Shown: in pieces, positions 60,498 through 64,000 of the stretch | How the letters are laid out: the number at the start of each line of letters is the position of its first letter | How positions within the stretch are numbered: position 1 is the first letter of the stretch | From: Candidatus Binatia bacterium | GTDB taxonomy: Bacteria > Desulfobacterota > Binatia > UBA12015 | Assembly (NCBI GenBank): GCA_029243485.1 | Contig: JAQWRY010000003.1 | Coordinates: 124,001-188,000 of the forward strand | Direction of reading: 5' to 3' | Length of the DNA: 64,000 nucleotides | Notes under the pieces: generated by a model | The model's database searches: none | What the model saw: only the letters and a program-made list of their open reading frames with translations | Told to the model about the DNA's origin: nothing | Translations under genes and position numbers: made by a program

Positions 60498-60601
60498 GCG
60501 GCCTCCGAGTCGACCCGCCGTAGTTCCGGCGGCGCGAAGAAGGTCGCGACGACGACGAGGAAGGCGCCGAATCCGAATCCCGAGGAGAGCGTGCCGAGCA
60601 A
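60494..60601 (-). CDS. Possible 35-residue membrane peptide
   Basis: TTG 60601 opens a 36-codon frame ending TGA 60496-60494, overlapping the CoA-transferase start as GTGA. It encodes one hydrophobic helix (SSGFGFGAFLVVVATFF) and an acidic-basic tail. It lies in the same frame as the preceding membrane-protein gene, separated only by that gene's TAG at 60608-60610. It could therefore be a coupled small protein or the rest of a gene cut by a nonsense change. Confidence 0.45.
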   Translation of the reverse strand: MLGTLSSGFGFGAFLVVVATFFAPPELRRVDSEAA

Positions 60602-60607
60602 GAGAGC

Positions 60608-61402
60608 CTAGTCCCGCGCGCGTGAAGCGAAGATGCGCTGGCGGCGGCCGGAGCGGGAGAGGGACCGGAACAAGAACCCGCGGAAGAGCATCGCCCAGAC
60701 GACCAGCACGCTCGCGAGCGCGGTCGCGACGAGGGTCTGGACGATCCCACCGAACGGCAGCCAGGTCGCGACGGCGCCTATCACGAGATCGAGGCCGTTT
60801 TGAACGCCGAGCTTCGACATCACCAGGAACCCGATTTGCAGGTCGATCAGGAAGAACGGCGCCATCAGAATCGCCACTGGGAGGAGCCACTCCAGGAGGT
60901 TGTCGCGCGTGAACTGCACGGCGTCTTGGAGAAGCGGCATGCCATCGTTGTGGCCTTGATAGATCAGCTCGGGGATCGGATTGAATACGATGAAGATACC
61001 GGTGTTCACCGCGACCATGAGCCAGACCATGTTCGGGTTCTGCGAGACGATCATGCCGAGTAGGAGCCGAACGATCCAGAACATGAAGAAGACCGTGATG
61101 AGCCGACTGAAGTAACGCCCGAACGTCTGGCTGAGCTCGCTCATCTGGACGCGCTGGTGGGCGACCGCCTCGCCGAGGATCGCGAGGAACGAAGAGGCGC
61201 ACGCGGCGACGGCGAGGAAGACGAGAAGGCCGCCCGCGAAACCGAGGTTCATCGCGACGGTCGTCACGAGCTGGAGTACGATCGTGTACGTAGGGACGAG
61301 GCCGACGATCCAGATGTGTCGCACGAGCGAGGTCGTGCTTTGTCGGAGCGCGTCGGCGTAGAGTCCGAGCGTCGCGCGGACTAGTAGATTTAGGTCGCTC
61401 AT
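60608..61402 (-). CDS. Polytopic membrane protein in acyl-CoA operon
   Basis: A 264-residue membrane protein with about six hydrophobic segments (VGLVPTYTIVLQLVTTVA, LLVFLAVAACASSFLAILG, LITVFFMFWIVRLLLGMIV, PVAILMAPFFLIDL). No family is recognised with certainty; the layout resembles YIP1-like or DUF4013-type membrane proteins. ATG 61402 overlaps the acyl-CoA dehydrogenase stop by four bases (ATGA). Its place between two acyl-CoA enzymes suggests a link with lipid metabolism or transport, but this is context only. Confidence 0.8.
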   Translation of the reverse strand: MSDLNLLVRATLGLYADALRQSTTSLVRHIWIVGLVPTYTIVLQLVTTVAMNLGFAGGLLVFLAVAACASSFLAILGEAVAHQRVQMSELSQTFGRYFSRLITVFFMFWIVRLLLGMIVSQNPNMVWLMVAVNTGIFIVFNPIPELIYQGHNDGMPLLQDAVQFTRDNLLEWLLPVAILMAPFFLIDLQIGFLVMSKLGVQNGLDLVIGAVATWLPFGGIVQTLVATALASVLVVWAMLFRGFLFRSLSRSGRRQRIFASRARD

Positions 61403-62583
61403 CTGTCGGCCAGCGATCGTGTCAAGTCGCGCGTGAGGTTCTTCTGGTGTGACTCCAGGGTGCCGCCGCCGATCTCGAGCAGCTTCGCGTCCCGCAGGAG
61501 CCGCTCGACTGTGAACTCCGTGCAGTAGCCCCAACCGCCGAGGACCTGCATCGCGTTGTCCGCGATCTCCTTGCCGACCGGCGCTGCGAAGAGCTTTGCT
61601 GCGTCCGTGCCGATCCGGTTCCGCTTGCCCTCCCCGACGTCGCGCGCGACGCGGTACACCAACGTGCGCGCGGCCTCAGCCTTGGCGTAGGAATCGGCGA
61701 CGTAGCGCTGAATCTGTCCGAACTCCGCGATCGGCTTCCCGAACGCCTCCCGGTCGACGCTGTAGCGGGCCATGATTGCGAGACACCGGTCGGCGATTCC
61801 GACGCTCATCGCGGCGAGACAGATGCGCTCGATCTCGAGGTTTCGCATCATGTGCGTCATGCCGCCGCCCTCGGCGCCGAGAAGGTTGTCGGCCGGCACG
61901 GCGCACTCTTCGAAGATCAGTTCCGCCATCGGGGATCCGCGCATGCCCATCTTGTCGATCGACGGGCCGACGGAGAAACCGGGTCGATCTTTTTCGACGA
62001 CGAACGCTGTGATGCGATCTTGGACCTTCGCGTACACGAGAAAGTAGTCCGCATCGGGAGCGTTCGTGATGAATGTTTTACGGCCCTGCAGCACGTAGTC
62101 GTCGCCGCGGCGCTCCGCGGTGGTCTTCATGCCGAGGACGTCGGTGCCGGCGCTGGGCTCAGTCATACCCATCGCGCCAATCTGTTTCGCGGAAAGAACG
62201 CCTGGAAGGAAGCGGGCCCGTTGGTCGGCGTTCGCCGAGTGATAGAAATTGTTCACGAACAGGATCGCGTGTGCGAGGAGTGCGAGGGTGAATCCGGGGT
62301 CGCTCTTCGAGAGCTCGTGATGGACGATCACCGCGGCGGTCGCATCGAGACCGCCGCCGCCGTCCTCGGACGGGATGGTCATGCCGAGCAGTCCGAGCTC
62401 GCCCGCGCGTCGCATGAGCGCGACGTTCAGGCTGCCCTCCCGGTCATGGTTGCCAGCCTGCGGCTCGACTTCGCCGGCAGTGAAGTCGCGGGTGAGGTCC
62501 TGGAGCATCCGGTGCTCTTCGCTGGGGAGTTCGGGTTCGATCTGTCCGGGAAGGGTGTCCATGAGGGGTTCGGAAGCGGCCAT
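61399..62583 (-). CDS. Acyl-CoA dehydrogenase, isovaleryl-CoA dehydrogenase-like
   Basis: A 394-residue flavoprotein. IGAMGMTEPSAGTDVLGMKT binds FAD and substrate, and YVLQGRKTFITNAPDADYFL and MQVLGGWGYCTEFTVERLLR are conserved. The loop that is YEGT in most members is LEIGGGT, as in isovaleryl-CoA dehydrogenase, where the catalytic glutamate instead comes from a helix corresponding here to NLEIERICLAA. Branched short-chain acyl-CoA is therefore a reasonable guess. ATG 62583 begins MAASEPLMD. First gene of the operon. Confidence 0.94.
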   Translation of the reverse strand: MAASEPLMDTLPGQIEPELPSEEHRMLQDLTRDFTAGEVEPQAGNHDREGSLNVALMRRAGELGLLGMTIPSEDGGGGLDATAAVIVHHELSKSDPGFTLALLAHAILFVNNFYHSANADQRARFLPGVLSAKQIGAMGMTEPSAGTDVLGMKTTAERRGDDYVLQGRKTFITNAPDADYFLVYAKVQDRITAFVVEKDRPGFSVGPSIDKMGMRGSPMAELIFEECAVPADNLLGAEGGGMTHMMRNLEIERICLAAMSVGIADRCLAIMARYSVDREAFGKPIAEFGQIQRYVADSYAKAEAARTLVYRVARDVGEGKRNRIGTDAAKLFAAPVGKEIADNAMQVLGGWGYCTEFTVERLLRDAKLLEIGGGTLESHQKNLTRDLTRSLADR

Positions 62584-62656
62584 GATCAGGGATCGTCGCG
62601 CTTTTTCGGGGCTTTCGCCAGTGCCCCGTCTCGGACTTTCCTCTAAACAGCGACTC

Positions 62657-62944
62657 ATGGACTGGACGCAGATCCCCGAGAGCGAGAACGTCGTCGAGTT
62701 GGCCGCGGTCGTAGGCGAGGCCGAGTTCGTCCTCGAGTTCACCGAAGCTGTGCGTGGCTGGTTCCGGCTAAGCGTGTTCTGTGACCACCGTTCCGCCGAT
62801 CCGGCCGCGCGCTACTTCGCCCGGGCGGTCGAGAAGGACGATCCCGGAATCCAGGCACTCGCGAACGCGTCGACCGCCGAGGACGCGGCCACGCTCTGCA
62901 TCCGCGAGGCGGGCACATCGCTCCGCCGCGCTCGTGGTCGCTGA
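62657..62944 (+). CDS. Small hypothetical protein
   Basis: A 95-residue soluble acidic protein starting MDWTQIPESENVVELAAVV. The middle (FVLEFTEAVRGWFRLSVFC, then RSADPAARYFARAVEKDDPG) suggests an alpha/beta fold. The C-terminus is basic. No family is recognised. It is divergent from the acyl-CoA dehydrogenase gene across 73 bases and convergent with the pectinacetylesterase-like gene, seven bases from its stop. Confidence 0.65.
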   Translation: MDWTQIPESENVVELAAVVGEAEFVLEFTEAVRGWFRLSVFCDHRSADPAARYFARAVEKDDPGIQALANASTAEDAATLCIREAGTSLRRARGR

Positions 62945-62951
62945 GCGGTCT

Positions 62952-64000
62952 CTACTCGACTACGCTCTCCCACGACGAGGAGCCGTCGAGGAAGTCGCGC
63001 GTCCATTCGAGGAGTGAGACACCGTTCACGGTCTGGGTGTAGAACTCCGAGCCGAGGAGCACCGTGTGCGTCGTGCCCTTGGGGAAGAACCGCTCGAAAC
63101 GGCCCGGCCAACTCGCCGCGAGCTCGCCGCTCACCGACAGGATCAAGTCCCGGTATTTTGGGCCGCTCAGATCGATGAAGAAGCTGATGACGCTGTCTTC
63201 CTGGTACGAGTAGAGCGCGGTGCGGAGTGTCGGATCTCGCTCGAACGCCCATTCCGTGAGGAAGCTGTACTGCGTGTCGCACTTGGTGCAGCTCTCCGGG
63301 ACGAGGCGGGTGAAGTTCCAGTTCTTGACGCGGTTCTGAATGTCTTCGGAGGCGCCGATGTTCTGCACGCCGGGACCCGAGTCGTTGTAGACGAGAATCG
63401 GAGTCTCGGGCAGTGCCACGCGGACCGCTCCGTAGCCCGCATAGGTTCCGTAGCCGCCGGCGCTGCTTCCGGCGATGACGACGCGCGACGGGTTCGGGAA
63501 GTTGTTCGTGAGTGCATCCACCGCGACCGACAGGTTTCTGAAGCCATGGTGGTAGGTGCGGATGCCGTCGTAGTCCACGGTCGCGTCTCCGGTGAACACC
63601 GAGCCGTCGCAGTACGGGACGTACACGATGTCGAAGTCGGCAAATGGGTTGCGCGAGTCGCTGGTGTCGATGATGCCAGTTTGAGCCGGGCCGTTGGCGG
63701 TCTTGAGTGCAGTATTCGCGGCATGGCACGTGGCGTAGTCCCAGCAGGCGCCGCCGCCTTGGAGATAGAGGAGGGCTTCGTCGGAGGCTCCCTCGCGGAC
63801 GCTCACCTGGAACTCGTCGCCGACGAGGCAGATCGCGCCCTCTTCGGCTGCGTCGAAGAAGTAGTGCGTCCACGCCCCGTCCTCGACCACGCGGCTCGGC
63901 TCCTGCGTGCCGAGGTACTCTGCGAACCCGGTCTCGCGGAGCTCGTCGACCGCGCGGCGGGGGCTGAGCGAGTCGCCGCCTCCGTTCGGCGTGTTTCCGC
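62952..64000 (-). CDS. Pectinacetylesterase-like hydrolase, N-terminus outside window
   Basis: The frame is open from the right edge to the stop at 62952, giving about 349 residues; the N-terminus, probably with a signal peptide, is missing. LLYLQGGGACWDYATCH is the oxyanion block and VVIAGSSAGGYGTYAGYG the nucleophile elbow with its serine, both typical of the pectinacetylesterase family; the histidine is probably in FPKGTTHTVLLGSEF. Several cysteines suggest export. In bacteria outside plant habitats its natural ester is unclear. Confidence 0.87.
   Translation of the reverse strand, partial: GNTPNGGGDSLSPRRAVDELRETGFAEYLGTQEPSRVVEDGAWTHYFFDAAEEGAICLVGDEFQVSVREGASDEALLYLQGGGACWDYATCHAANTALKTANGPAQTGIIDTSDSRNPFADFDIVYVPYCDGSVFTGDATVDYDGIRTYHHGFRNLSVAVDALTNNFPNPSRVVIAGSSAGGYGTYAGYGAVRVALPETPILVYNDSGPGVQNIGASEDIQNRVKNWNFTRLVPESCTKCDTQYSFLTEWAFERDPTLRTALYSYQEDSVISFFIDLSGPKYRDLILSVSGELAASWPGRFERFFPKGTTHTVLLGSEFYTQTVNGVSLLEWTRDFLDGSSSWESVVE

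Overview
The window is high-GC DNA with dense, mostly short-spaced genes on both strands. It has the flavour of a deltaproteobacterial-type lineage such as Binatota or Myxococcota. The reasons are the CGDG...EECDDGN cysteine-rich repeats, a bactofilin, a FadL-type outer-membrane porin, an AsmA-like protein, Wzm/Wzt exporters (all Gram-negative envelope parts), and a rich stock of acyl-CoA, luciferase-like, P450 and CoA-transferase genes. The lineage is an inference; no marker was searched.

Left part (1-18.4 kb): an AsmA-like protein runs off the left edge. It is followed by a cytochrome P450, glyA with a divergent LysR regulator, an acyltransferase-3 membrane protein, queE, an SRPBCC protein and an SDR. 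Next comes a 954-residue lipoprotein that joins a carboxypeptidase-regulatory-like domain, a CXXCH haem site, a beta-propeller and six cysteine-rich repeats. Then come a frameshifted secreted protein, a luciferase-like oxidoreductase, a small protein with a His/Asp tail, a long acyl-CoA dehydrogenase and a DUF3604 protein.

Middle part (18.4-44.5 kb): ffh-rpsP-khpA-rimM-trmD-RNA methyltransferase and groES-groEL are all on the minus strand. rplS, which normally follows trmD, lies about 11.5 kb further on beside a bactofilin gene. The DNA between them carries unrelated genes (HxlR regulator, hemerythrin, MaoC, MBL hydrolase, a heterodimeric ABC exporter, FadL porin, lipase) and several gene remnants (GST, amidohydrolase, cysteine-rich protein). 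A serine hydrolase and mpl form a coupled pair, followed by an AT-rich island with a perfect inverted repeat and a second cluster of broken genes. A lytic transglycosylase and a CBS-domain membrane protein close this part.

Right part (45.7-64 kb): a membrane histidine kinase and a tRNA-Val(CAC) precede a tightly overlapping surface-polysaccharide operon with two complete ABC-2 permease/ATPase pairs and a glycosyltransferase. A second glycosyltransferase is convergent. Then come exonuclease III, a thiolase-like/OB-fold pair, a DUF294-type protein with its exonuclease partner, and a coupled acyl-CoA dehydrogenase/membrane protein/CoA-transferase operon. The last gene is a pectinacetylesterase-like gene cut by the right edge.

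Two themes recur. One is translational coupling through 1-4 base overlaps. The other is gene decay: at least five remnants, several beside strand switches or operon breaks. No CRISPR array, transposase, integrase or rRNA gene was seen.
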